Origin: Paraburkholderia sp. BL23I1N1
Lineage (GTDB): Bacteria > Pseudomonadota > Gammaproteobacteria > Burkholderiales > Burkholderiaceae
Assembly: GCF_003610295.1 (NCBI RefSeq)
Contig: NZ_RAPV01000001.1
Coordinates: 3,906,001 to 3,970,000 of the forward strand
DNA: 64,000 nt
Direction of reading: 5' to 3'
In this document: positions 1 to 7,623 of the stretch, one piece after another
Layout: each line of letters opens with the position of its first letter
How positions within the stretch are numbered: position 1 is the stretch's first letter
Notes under the pieces: model-generated
Told to the model about the DNA's origin: nothing
Database searches by the model: none
Seen by the model: the letters and a program-made list of their open reading frames with translations, nothing else
Position numbers and translations under genes: made by a program

Positions 1-1553
1 TTCGACGACTCAGGATGACCGTCCAGCAGACCGCCTGGCTTCACGAACGATACGGCCGGCAAGGTGCCCGCCGCGATGTCCGAATAGAGGTCGGTTGTGT
101 CCTGAAAGTGCGCAGCGACAAGTGCCGGGTTGGTCATGATCGCGGTTTCGTAGAGGAACGGATTGCAGATGTTGCAGTAGACGCTCGTGGACGGCGTGCT
201 GACGAACGTCTTCCAGCCTTCGCCGTAATACTTCCACGAGATGTTTTTCGCCAGCAGCGAATCCGCGATCGTGCGTACCGGCGAAGGCGGAATCGTGAAG
301 GCGCTGCTCGTATTCACGCTGCCGTCGCCGTTATAACCCGGGTTGTAGTTGTTGAGCAGATAGTAGGTATTGGCCGCGCAGTTCGGGTCGGGGTGATAGG
401 GCAGCGTGCCCAGGTAATGGCGGATCGCGCCTACCCCGGGTTGCTTCGGGTCGGAGCAGTTACTGTAGGTACCGCCCGAGTAGCCGTCCTGCTTGTACCA
501 GTTGTTGGTGCCTGCCAGCGGATGCGGATTTTCGATCTCATCGGCGGGCGGGGTGGTGGCGTTACCGTTGCCGTCGGTGTAGTAAAGCGCATCAGCCGTA
601 CCGATCATGATGCTGTTCGCACCCGTGCCGCCCATCACCGGCTGGTGATAGTTGTCGCTGATCGTGTATTGACGCGCGAGCTCGGTGAAATAGGGCATAT
701 CGCCGGTATTCACGTTGTAGTAGCCGAGTGCCGTCGATCCTTCGCTCGTGGTCTGGTCGGTGAAGTTGGCGGGCTTTGGCTTGCCGTTCGAGCCGGCGCC
801 GATCGACGTTTCGACCCACGCAAACAGGTCCATTTTGCAGCCGCTGGGGTTGTCGTAGGTCGCATGCGAGAAGCTACAGTCCGACTGCTGCCAGTTCTGA
901 TAGAAGCGGTGCACGGGGCTATTCATGTACTGATCGTAGTTCGGACCCACTCGCGAAATCTGATAGGGGCCGTTCGGCAGATTGAAGGTGTTCGTGCCAA
1001 AGCGCGTGTCCGGTACCTGTTGCGGCAAACCTGACGCGCCGGTCGTCAGATGCACGACGTCCTGTGGCTTGAGTGCCGCCCCTTCTGCAGCCTGGGCCGC
1101 GGCAAGGGTTGCGAAGGGCGGCGGGCTGGTGTCGCTCGGGGCGGTCGCTACAAAGCCGGTGTTGGGTGCCGGCAGTACGGTGTAGAGCTTCTTGCCGGAA
1201 GGGCTCAGCTCGAAGCGGTTGGGGTTGTCGGCGGTGGCGGTGTACTGTGCGGCGGTCGCGAAATTGGGTCCAGGTTTGCCGTCCTGCGTGATGATGCCTT
1301 TGGAGAGCAGATTCGATACCGTCTGCCCGCTTCGCGGCGTATAGGCGCCGAACACATGATCGAAGGTGCGGTTTTCGCCCACGATGACGATCACATGCTT
1401 GATCGGCGAGGCCGTGTGAACGGAGGCGGCGTCGGTCTGCTGACTGGTGGAAATGGACGGGTAGAGTGCGGTGCCGACCGCTAGTGCAGCTGCGCTGAAC
1501 GTAAAAAGGGCTTGCAGGACGGGCTTTCGTGGGACTTTATCAATACGCTTCAT
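1..1553 (-). CDS. Secreted phosphoesterase family protein (partial, runs off left edge)
   Basis: The minus-strand frame is open from an ATG at 1553 to the window edge, so at least 517 residues are present and the C-terminus is missing. The N-terminus has a basic stretch and hydrophobic segment (about residues 1-28) typical of an export signal. The next part reads KHVIVIVGENRTFDHVFGAY, the signature start of the phosphoesterase family that includes phospholipase C and acid phosphatase AcpA; its acidic and Asn residues bind catalytic metals. A HQPVMGGTGANSI segment fits the substrate-site region of this family. It probably hydrolyses phosphate esters or phospholipids outside the cytoplasm. Which substrate it uses cannot be told. 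A long plus-strand open frame opposite its 3' part is a GC-rich shadow. Confidence 0.85.
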   Translation of the reverse strand, partial: MKRIDKVPRKPVLQALFTFSAAALAVGTALYPSISTSQQTDAASVHTASPIKHVIVIVGENRTFDHVFGAYTPRSGQTVSNLLSKGIITQDGKPGPNFATAAQYTATADNPNRFELSPSGKKLYTVLPAPNTGFVATAPSDTSPPPFATLAAAQAAEGAALKPQDVVHLTTGASGLPQQVPDTRFGTNTFNLPNGPYQISRVGPNYDQYMNSPVHRFYQNWQQSDCSFSHATYDNPSGCKMDLFAWVETSIGAGSNGKPKPANFTDQTTSEGSTALGYYNVNTGDMPYFTELARQYTISDNYHQPVMGGTGANSIMIGTADALYYTDGNGNATTPPADEIENPHPLAGTNNWYKQDGYSGGTYSNCSDPKQPGVGAIRHYLGTLPYHPDPNCAANTYYLLNNYNPGYNGDGSVNTSSAFTIPPSPVRTIADSLLAKNISWKYYGEGWKTFVSTPSTSVYCNICNPFLYETAIMTNPALVAAHFQDTTDLYSDIAAGTLPAVSFVKPGGLLDGHPESS

Positions 1554-2052
1554 GGATCTCTCCAAACGGGGATTGACACAGGGCACACCGAGCGGCAGTG
1601 AGCGAAGTGCGTTACTTACCAGGCCTTGCTTTGTATTACCGTGCGTTACATCCGAGAGAAAGTTAGGCTTGCCGTGTGTCCAACTCGGGTTGGAAAAATG
1701 TCTGGGATGCGTGAGTCATGTGACCCAGCTAACGTATGCCTTTCGAACCCTTGCGAGTGGGAGTTGAATGGGAGTTGAGAAGCAAGGGGCGCCTGATGCC
1801 AGAACGCCAGGCTGTCAAAGAAGTGTCTGATGCGATATGCGGGGAAGCGCACAGAGTCATCTGGATCCGGACCATATTCTGTTTGGCACTGCAGACACGT
1901 CTCCCCGCGACTCCCAGGAGCAGTATTTCCGCACGTCCTTCGCAAGCCCCAGCTCTACGAGCGGTCGGGGAATGATCACTCACAACACCAGGTCGACATC
2001 GTGGCGGCGCGTTGCCCCGCGGAAAGCAGCTTGACGCAATCAGGTGCCGCCG
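1554..2052. other. Intergenic region without recognisable gene
   Basis: About 500 bases separate the divergent phosphoesterase and FecR operon. Short open frames exist on both strands, but none resembles a known protein or has a good ribosome site. The region presumably carries the promoters of both flanking units; I cannot pick out convincing -35/-10 pairs. Confidence 0.4.
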
Positions 2053-2520
2053 ATGCGTCTTCGGGCCGTCCAATACGCCTTGATTCTCGCCTGCGGGTGC
2101 ATGGCTGTCGCCAATGCCCTTGCCGACGATGCTGCCGGCGTCGGCAAGACGCTCAAGGGCACGGTGCAGATCGAGCGGGCTGGAGGAAGTTCAGGAGCGG
2201 CCATCGGCAGTCAGGTTTACAGCAGCGATCGCATCGTGACCGGCCCGGAATCGTTCGTGGGTATCACGCTGCGTGACACCACCCAACTCTCGGCCGGCGC
2301 CAATACGGTCCTCGACCTCAACAAATTCGCGTTCAATACCACGACCCATGACGGAGTGCTCGACGCCTCCATCAAACGCGGTTCTCTGGCCGTGATTTCC
2401 GGAAAGCTGGCGAAGGCGAATCCCGATGCCGTGCGCTTCAGCACACCAACTACCACGCTGGGCGTGCGCGGCACGGAATTCATCATCGAAGTGGGCGATA
2501 AAGGGGAGAGCGCCCGTTGA
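2053..2520 (+). CDS. FecR-domain periplasmic protein
   Basis: This is a protein of about 155 residues with an N-terminal signal peptide ending near an Ala-Leu-Ala-Asp site, followed by one FecR domain. The domain shows the usual order: GTVQIERAGG, a segment with VYSSDRIVTGPESFVGITL, and the diagnostic TPTTTLGVRGTEF near the C-terminus. ATG at 2053 is preferred; a GTG three codons upstream (2044) is an alternative. It is the first gene of a three-gene operon: its TGA overlaps the TTG start of the OmpA-like lipoprotein, and a CHASE2 protein follows. FecR domains in such operons are not tied to a sigma factor and their role is unknown; a periplasmic ligand-binding or scaffolding job is an inference. 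Confidence 0.85.
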   Translation: MRLRAVQYALILACGCMAVANALADDAAGVGKTLKGTVQIERAGGSSGAAIGSQVYSSDRIVTGPESFVGITLRDTTQLSAGANTVLDLNKFAFNTTTHDGVLDASIKRGSLAVISGKLAKANPDAVRFSTPTTTLGVRGTEFIIEVGDKGESAR

Positions 2521-3131
2521 AGCCTGCAAACCGACGTCACGGACTGGCATTTGCAGCGGCATTCGTCATGCTGGCTGTCCTGGCCGGGTGCAGCACGCCG
2601 GACAAAATTATCCTGTTGCCGGATCCTGAGGGCAAAATCGGAGCGGTCATTGTCCACAGCGCCACCGGCGAGCAGACAATCGACAAGGCTTACGCCGGAG
2701 TCGGCGTCACCAAGGGCGGCGCCATCGAAAAAACGATGGATAGCCAATCCAGTGTGCAGGCACGATATGGCGAGCTACTCGCGGCGCGGCCGCCTCGGCC
2801 CATGACATTTACGATCTTTTTTCTGTTTGATTCGGCCACCGAATTAGCTCCTGAGTCATCCGCCACGGTTAAAAAACTAAAGGCCGTGCTGGCGACATGG
2901 CCCGCACCTCAGCTCGTGGTGGTCGGTCACACCGATCTGGCAGGCGCTCAGGATTTCAATGACCGACTGTCCATGCAGCGGGCGCAGACTGTGGCAACGT
3001 TCCTGATCAAGCAAGGCATTCCTGCCCAACAAATGGAGACCGCTGCCCGGGGCAAGCGCGGGCCACTGGTGCCTACGGCAGATGGCGTTCCCAATCGCAT
3101 GAACCGGCGCGCAGTCATCACAATCCAATAA
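2517..3131 (+). CDS. OmpA-family outer-membrane lipoprotein
   Basis: The start is a TTG at 2517 overlapping the stop of the FecR gene, with a GGGGAG ribosome site upstream, so translation is probably coupled. Residues 1-24 form a lipoprotein signal with lipobox LAGC. The C-terminal half is an OmpA-like peptidoglycan-binding domain: FFLFDSATELAPES, then VVVGHTDLAGAQDFNDRLSMQRAQTV, and NRRAVITIQ at the end, with the conserved Asp and Arg that contact diaminopimelate. It should anchor the outer membrane to the cell wall. Its position between a FecR protein and a CHASE2 sensor suggests that the three form one envelope-sensing unit. Confidence 0.88.
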   Translation: MKPANRRHGLAFAAAFVMLAVLAGCSTPDKIILLPDPEGKIGAVIVHSATGEQTIDKAYAGVGVTKGGAIEKTMDSQSSVQARYGELLAARPPRPMTFTIFFLFDSATELAPESSATVKKLKAVLATWPAPQLVVVGHTDLAGAQDFNDRLSMQRAQTVATFLIKQGIPAQQMETAARGKRGPLVPTADGVPNRMNRRAVITIQ

Positions 3132-3154
3132 TCCGCGCCAGTCATCGGCGCTGA

Positions 3155-4501
3155 ATGGCCTTTCCGTCGATGAAACGCTATTTTGACCTATGGCTTGCCC
3201 GGATCAGGAGTCTCCTGAAGGCGGCCCAGGGGCGTCCGGTGGCACTGGTGGTGTTGTTCGGTCTGAGCATGCTCAACCTGTGCAGCGAATGGCCGAGCGA
3301 CATAGCACGTCCGGCTTTCGTGGACACGCTCGCCGCCGTCGGTCAATGGCCCTGGCCGCGAAATCGACTCGCGAGCCTGATCGATGCCATTGCGGCACTG
3401 AAGCCACTGACCATCGGTCTCGACATTTACATGCCGGAGCCGGATCAGACCTCCCCGGACAAAGTGGCCGGCAATCTGCCGAAAACGGCTGCGGCTCTCG
3501 CCGCCGGCTTGCGGGCCTTGCCCAGTCACGAAGCCATTCTCGCCAGATCGTTGCGCGCCGCGCCGACCATATTGGGCGCCGCGGCGCTCGATCATGCCGC
3601 GTTCGCCACCAGCACCGATCTGCGAAGCGCTCCGATCCTCGTGCATGGCACCGACCCACTGAGCCACGTGCAACGGTTCGACTATGTGCTCGGCAGCCTG
3701 CCGGAATTGCAGGCGGCGGCCCATGGGCAGGCCATGCTGAGCGTGGCGCTGGAGCAAGGCGTAGTGCGGCATATTCCCCTCATCACGGGGTTGAGGGAGA
3801 AACTGGTCCCCAATCTGCCGATGGAAATGCTCCGTCTCGCCACGGGTTCATCGGCGATCGACGTCTTTGCCGACACCTCGGGCGTGCAACCAGTGGGGGT
3901 GGCTGATGTGCTGGTGCCCACGCAGCCCGGGGGTGACATCTGGTTGCATTTCGCGTCCATTCGGTCGACGCTGAGCCGCTACGTGTCGACACGCGACATC
4001 CTGCAGGGAATAGTCGATCCGGAAAGGATTCGGGACAAATTGGTGCTGGTCGGACTGACAGGAGCGGGCGTGACTGACATGCGAACGACGGCGTTGGGGG
4101 AACTGGTGCCGGGGATCGAAATACAGGCACAGGTCATCGAGACCATTTTTGAGGGACGTTTCCTGCGCCGCCTCAACTGGCTGAAATGGGCAGAATGCGC
4201 CTTCATCATGACGTTCGGTCTGCTGATCATCTGGTATGTGCCTCGCCCCCGTTCGCGATTTGCGGTATTCATTGGAGTCGTCCCCAAGGGGGTCGCCGCT
4301 CTAGGTATCTCGCTGCATCTGCTGAATCTTCTATGCTGCTTCTTTATTTTCATGCGCTTCGGACTGCTGGTCGACGCAGCCTCGATTTTCATTATCCTGT
4401 CCGCGGTCATGGGCTGCTTCCTTTCACCCGCGTTACTCCGCGGCGACGAACAAACCAGAACGGAGGCCACGCACGCGCAGGGGCGTGATGGCGGTCGCTA
4501 G
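3155..4501 (+). CDS. CHASE2-domain membrane sensor lacking an output domain
   Basis: This 448-residue protein has a first membrane segment at about residues 28-45. An extracytoplasmic CHASE2 region follows (about 50-330), with the family pattern of an early WPWPRN segment, GLDIYMPEPD, and later LVLVGLTGAGVTD and PGIEIQAQVIETI. Three membrane segments then run from about 340 to 430. CHASE2 proteins normally continue into an adenylate/guanylate cyclase or kinase domain; this one stops about 20 residues after the last membrane segment. It lies 23 bases after the OmpA-like gene, in an operon with FecR. The missing output domain could mean 3' truncation or signalling through a separate partner. 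No obvious cyclase domain follows downstream. Confidence 0.85.
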   Translation: MAFPSMKRYFDLWLARIRSLLKAAQGRPVALVVLFGLSMLNLCSEWPSDIARPAFVDTLAAVGQWPWPRNRLASLIDAIAALKPLTIGLDIYMPEPDQTSPDKVAGNLPKTAAALAAGLRALPSHEAILARSLRAAPTILGAAALDHAAFATSTDLRSAPILVHGTDPLSHVQRFDYVLGSLPELQAAAHGQAMLSVALEQGVVRHIPLITGLREKLVPNLPMEMLRLATGSSAIDVFADTSGVQPVGVADVLVPTQPGGDIWLHFASIRSTLSRYVSTRDILQGIVDPERIRDKLVLVGLTGAGVTDMRTTALGELVPGIEIQAQVIETIFEGRFLRRLNWLKWAECAFIMTFGLLIIWYVPRPRSRFAVFIGVVPKGVAALGISLHLLNLLCCFFIFMRFGLLVDAASIFIILSAVMGCFLSPALLRGDEQTRTEATHAQGRDGGR

Positions 4502-4551
4502 TGGCCACTTGTGGCTACGTGTGGCAACATCGCGGTGATCTTTAAATCACG

Positions 4552-5014
4552 TTAGACCTCGCCCAGTCCCACACACTTCAGGAGAGCTCATGTTCGACCA
4601 CGTCAAATTCGGAGTCAGCGACTATGCAGCAAGCAAAGCGTTTTTCCTCAAGGCACTCGAACCGATCGGCGTAGCTGTTGTCGGGGAGGGGCCGCCGACG
4701 TACGGTGTCGAGCTTAGCCCACAGGGCAAGGCTTCCTTGTGCCTGTACCAAACCGAAGAGAAGCCAGCGCATCTTCACCTGGCGTTCACGGCCGACAATC
4801 GCCAGCAAGTCGAGGCTTTCTATCGCGCGGCTCTGGAGGCGGGTGGCAAAGACAATGGTGCGCCTGGTCTGCGCCCGCACTACCACGCGAACTACTATGC
4901 AGCTTTTGTCATTGGTCCGGACGGGCACAACATCGAAATGGTTTGCCACCAACCCGAGGCCTAACCCATCCATCGAGCGGACGCGCGAGGCCAGGCCGCC
5001 TCTCATGCCAAACG
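4552..5014 (+). mobile_element. Putative lone integron gene cassette (VOC gene plus attC-like site)
   Basis: A GTTAGAC (GTTRRRY type) at 4551-4557 precedes the VOC gene. At the other end, GCCTAAC (RYYYAAC) at 4959-4965 contains the stop codon of the gene, and GTTGAGC (GTTRRRY) lies at 5014-5020. These are the outer core sites of an attC recombination site. The gene fills almost the whole interval and has the same orientation, as in true cassettes. No integron integrase is present in the window, so this would be a solitary cassette inserted at a secondary site. This is an inference from motif layout, not proof. Confidence 0.45.
4590..4964 (+). CDS. VOC (glyoxalase/bleomycin-resistance) family protein
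   Basis: This 124-residue protein begins MFDHVKFGVSDYAASKAFF and ends with GPDGHNIEMVC, the beginning and end hallmarks of single-domain VOC proteins (glyoxalase I fold, metal-dependent dioxygenases and antibiotic-binding proteins). The conserved Glu of the C-terminal motif (NIEMVCH) is a likely metal ligand. A good ribosome site GGAGAG lies 4 bases before the ATG. The substrate is not predictable. The stop codon is embedded in an attC-like site (4959-5020), which suggests that the gene came as an integron cassette; VOC proteins are common cassette cargo. Confidence 0.85.
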   Translation: MFDHVKFGVSDYAASKAFFLKALEPIGVAVVGEGPPTYGVELSPQGKASLCLYQTEEKPAHLHLAFTADNRQQVEAFYRAALEAGGKDNGAPGLRPHYHANYYAAFVIGPDGHNIEMVCHQPEA

Positions 5015-5020
5015 TTGAGC
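4959..5020 (+). repeat. attC-like recombination site
   Basis: The site is 62 bases long, with GCCTAAC at the left end and GTTGAGC at the right end, matching the RYYYAAC and GTTRRRY core boxes. It has an inner CGAGCGGAC resembling the L box of canonical attC sites and a GAGG/CCTC-rich middle that can fold into a stem. The right inner arm is poorly conserved, so the site may be degenerate or inactive. Translation of this element gives the NPSIERT motif often seen at the ends of short betaproteobacterial hypothetical proteins. Confidence 0.5.
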
Positions 5021-5212
5021 GTCCGTTATTCGGCGGCCCGCTTAGCTTATCGAGTCGGCTGAAAACGCGACGTCCTTCTGTGCTTCAAGCATCCTCAGGC
5101 GCTCAGCCAGCGTCGTGCTGATCGAACCGTAAGCTGCGCCGCCAAGTGTCAGGCGCAATGGCGGATGGGCCGAGCCGAACGCGTCCTGCCTGACTGTGAA
5201 GTTCTGCTTCAT
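5021..5212 (-). pseudogene. Remnant of a short-chain dehydrogenase C-terminus
   Basis: Reading the minus strand from an ATG at 5212 gives about 60 residues including HPPLRLTLGG and ERLRMLEAQKDVAFSAD. This resembles the C-terminal tail of the long SDR subfamily, where a PPLRL-x-LG segment is followed by a helix and a short end. The Rossmann and catalytic parts are absent: an in-frame stop lies just upstream of 5212 and the methyltransferase occupies the sequence beyond. The open frame then runs without a clear stop into the attC-like site. It is best read as a gene scrap left by a rearrangement; family assignment is tentative. Confidence 0.35.
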
Positions 5213-5295
5213 AGCCCGTCAACATTGTGATGAATAGTCACTCGCAAAAATCGCTGATACCTTGGCACCAGCAATTTACGAGTGAGGATTTTGCA

Positions 5296-6114
5296 ATGAC
5301 TGATGCACTTGATGGCGTGCGCGATCACTATCGCGCGACCGGCCTGACCGAGCGGCTGAAGATCGCACTCACGGTCTTTGGGCCGGAGGATCAGTTGCTC
5401 ACACCACAGCAACTGGGCACCCTCGACCACTTTCACACGCGCGGGCTTGCTGCCACCGCCGATCTTGCCAAACTGGCCGGAATCTCCGCCGACATGTCGG
5501 TGCTGGACGTCGGTTCGGGCGTTGGCGGGCCAGCCCGTTTTCTGGCTGCAACCTATGGCTGCCGGGTGACGGGTGTCGACCTCAGTGAGCCGTTCGTGGT
5601 TGCTGCACGCTATCTCACCGAGCGCACAGGGCAGAGCGAACGTGTGTCGTTCGATACCGCCAGTGCGCTGGACCTTCCCTTCGACGGCAACGGTTTCGAC
5701 GCCGTATTGCTGCAGCACGTGGCCATGAACATCTCCGAGCGTGCACGGCTCTACCGGGAGATCCGACGCGTGCTGAGACCGGGCGGCAGATTCGCGACGT
5801 TCGACGTAGTCGCAAACAGCCGCGAGCCGTACTACCCCGTTCCGTGGGCGCGAACGCCGGCAACGAGCTTTCTCCTGACGGCCAATGCAACGCGCGAGGC
5901 GATCGAACAAGCGGATTTCCGCACGCTGACATGTCGAAACGACACCGAGGCAGCCAAGGCCTGGTTCGCCGGGCTGCGTGCGTCAGGGCCGCCGCCCTCA
6001 CCCAATCTCGGCGTTGTGATGGGGCCAGACTTCGCAGAGCTTACCGCCAACCTGGGACGAAATCTCCTCGAAGACCGACTCGGCATTCTCACTGCGGTGT
6101 TCGAGGCCGCGTGA
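5296..6114 (+). CDS. Class I SAM-dependent methyltransferase
   Basis: The protein is about 272 residues long from the ATG at 5296, which has a GTGAGG ribosome site; in-frame ATGs further upstream (5230) would add 22 unlikely residues. The SAM-binding motif I reads VLDVGSGVGGPARFLA, followed by an acidic end of strand two (VTGVDLS). Later it has DAVLLQHVAMN and RVLRPGGRFATFDV, the motifs of the UbiE/Methyltransf_11 group. It most resembles small-molecule (sarcosine, sterol or quinone-type) methyltransferases; the substrate is unknown. The stop overlaps the start of the next gene (TGATG), so the two are co-translated. Confidence 0.85.
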   Translation: MTDALDGVRDHYRATGLTERLKIALTVFGPEDQLLTPQQLGTLDHFHTRGLAATADLAKLAGISADMSVLDVGSGVGGPARFLAATYGCRVTGVDLSEPFVVAARYLTERTGQSERVSFDTASALDLPFDGNGFDAVLLQHVAMNISERARLYREIRRVLRPGGRFATFDVVANSREPYYPVPWARTPATSFLLTANATREAIEQADFRTLTCRNDTEAAKAWFAGLRASGPPPSPNLGVVMGPDFAELTANLGRNLLEDRLGILTAVFEAA

Positions 6115-6515
6115 TGAAACGCCTCCTTCTTAATTTGACAACAGCCTCAGTGCTGGCCGCTTCTACTGGAGTCTCCATGGCGCAAACCACCTCGATGCCA
6201 ACCACACCTACCACGAAGATATTGGCGATTGGCACCTTTCCGCCGGGCACGGACATGGAACGTGTCCAACACATTCTTCCGACTGAAGTTCGCGAGACGG
6301 CGCAGCTCTACCTCGAGGGCAAGATTGACCAGTGGTATTCACTGCAAGACCGGGCTGGCGTGGCGTTCATCCTGAATGTTGCGGACCTCACTCAAGCGCA
6401 TGAAATGCTTGAGGCACTTCCCTTGGGGAAAGCGCACTTAATGACATTCTCGCTCCTCCCAATAGGCCCACTGAAGCCGTTGAGCAAGCTTTTGAATCCG
6501 CCTTCTCCCCAGTAA
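6114..6515 (+). CDS. Exported protein with muconolactone-isomerase-like domain
   Basis: This 133-residue protein starts at the ATG overlapping the methyltransferase stop. Residues 1-23 form a clear signal peptide ending at Ser-Met-Ala-Gln. The rest (KILAIGTFPPGTDMERV through LEALPLGKAHLMTFSLLPIGPL) resembles the muconolactone delta-isomerase/YCII dimeric ferredoxin-like fold, in which a two-layer alpha/beta barrel binds a small ligand. An exported form is unusual for that fold. Enzymatic activity cannot be claimed. It is the second gene of a two-gene operon. Confidence 0.7.
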   Translation: MKRLLLNLTTASVLAASTGVSMAQTTSMPTTPTTKILAIGTFPPGTDMERVQHILPTEVRETAQLYLEGKIDQWYSLQDRAGVAFILNVADLTQAHEMLEALPLGKAHLMTFSLLPIGPLKPLSKLLNPPSPQ

Positions 6516-6517
6516 AA

Positions 6518-6549
6518 AGCGCCAGGCCGATTGCTCAGCCTGACGCGCT
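6518..6549. terminator. Hairpin between convergent genes
   Basis: AGCGCCAGGC at 6518-6527 can pair with GCCTGACGCGCT at 6538-6549 with one bulge, around a 10-base loop. It lies between the convergent 3' ends at 6515 and 6575. There is no good T-run, so it is a weak terminator call. Confidence 0.35.
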
Positions 6550-6574
6550 AACCTGGTACTCAACCTGCAATCGT

Positions 6575-7582
6575 TTATCGAACAAGAAATCCGTAGGTCA
6601 ACGGATCGCGTTCATCCACGATCCAGTTGGCAAAGCCGCAAACAAAGGCGTTGCCTTCGACCTCCGGAATCACAGCCTTGAAGTCACCCACGGTCGTCTC
6701 GCTCAGAACGCGCCCTTTGAAGACGGTGCCAATGATGGATTCGTTGACCAGCGTCTCGTCTTTCCCGAGTTCTCCACGCAGGTACAACTGCGCCACGCGG
6801 CCGCCGGTTCCAGAGCCCGTCGGCGACCGGTCCACTTCGCGGTCGGCAAAGACGCAGCAATTGGCTTGCGTCGACCCGGCATGTCGCGGCGCGTTGGCAA
6901 TAATGGTTCCGTAGATGTGGTTGATATCAGGGATATACGGATGTTCTACCGGGAACGCCTTGTTAGCCGCAGCCTTCACCTCCGCACCGAACCGGATGAG
7001 TTCTTCCACTGACGACTCCCGCACTTCGAGACCGTGCGGCTGACCATCGGCGTAAAAATAGAACGCACCGCCGAATGCAATATCGCCAGTCACCGGACCG
7101 AACGAAGGCGTCTCGACCGTGACGTCTCTCTTCCAGATGAAGGACGGTACGTTGACAAACCGGACATTGCCCGCGTGCTCGCCGTCCCACTGCACGAATG
7201 CCTCGATGAACCCGCACGGCGCATCGATACCGATGCGCGTTTCGGGAATCTGACGTTGCACCCAGCCCAACTCGACCGCTGCCGTCGACAGCGCAATGAC
7301 ACCGTGCCCGCAGTGGTCGCTATACCCTTCGTTGTGCAGGAAGATGATGCCGAAGTCCGCATTCGGGCTAACGGGTTCCGTCAGGTAACCGCCGTACATA
7401 TCCGCATGGCCGCGCGGTTCAAACATCAGCGCCCGGCGAATATCGTCGGCGTTTTCCTTCAGCCATGCGCGCCGCTTGACGATGGTGTCGCCAGGAAGAC
7501 GCGGCAGGCCACTGGTCACGATGCGGAATGCTTCACCGCCTGTGTGGACTTCAACGGTCGAGATGGTGCGTGAGATTTTCAT
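6575..7582 (-). CDS. lhpH: trans-3-hydroxy-L-proline dehydratase (proline racemase family)
   Basis: This 335-residue protein belongs to the proline racemase superfamily. The first catalytic motif, SDHCGHG, keeps its Cys at residue 91. The second motif reads DRSPTGSGTGG, with Thr at residue 255 in place of the second catalytic Cys. In this family a Cys/Thr pair marks trans-3-hydroxy-L-proline dehydratase, which makes delta-1-pyrroline-2-carboxylate, whereas racemases and 4-hydroxyproline epimerases have Cys/Cys. The neighbouring gene (8899-9825) encodes a likely reductase for exactly that product, which supports the call. It is the last gene of a minus-strand cluster with a LIV-type binding protein; a GntR regulator is divergent upstream. 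Confidence 0.88.
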   Translation of the reverse strand: MKISRTISTVEVHTGGEAFRIVTSGLPRLPGDTIVKRRAWLKENADDIRRALMFEPRGHADMYGGYLTEPVSPNADFGIIFLHNEGYSDHCGHGVIALSTAAVELGWVQRQIPETRIGIDAPCGFIEAFVQWDGEHAGNVRFVNVPSFIWKRDVTVETPSFGPVTGDIAFGGAFYFYADGQPHGLEVRESSVEELIRFGAEVKAAANKAFPVEHPYIPDINHIYGTIIANAPRHAGSTQANCCVFADREVDRSPTGSGTGGRVAQLYLRGELGKDETLVNESIIGTVFKGRVLSETTVGDFKAVIPEVEGNAFVCGFANWIVDERDPLTYGFLVR

Positions 7583-7623
7583 GTTTGCTTCGGTGAAATC
7601 GGTGGGTCGCGTGCTTTTACTCT

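Noticed and set aside
15..1034. Long plus-strand open frame at the left edge
   Set aside because: It lies opposite the phosphoesterase gene, has no recognisable domain, and its open state follows from the high GC of the real frame.
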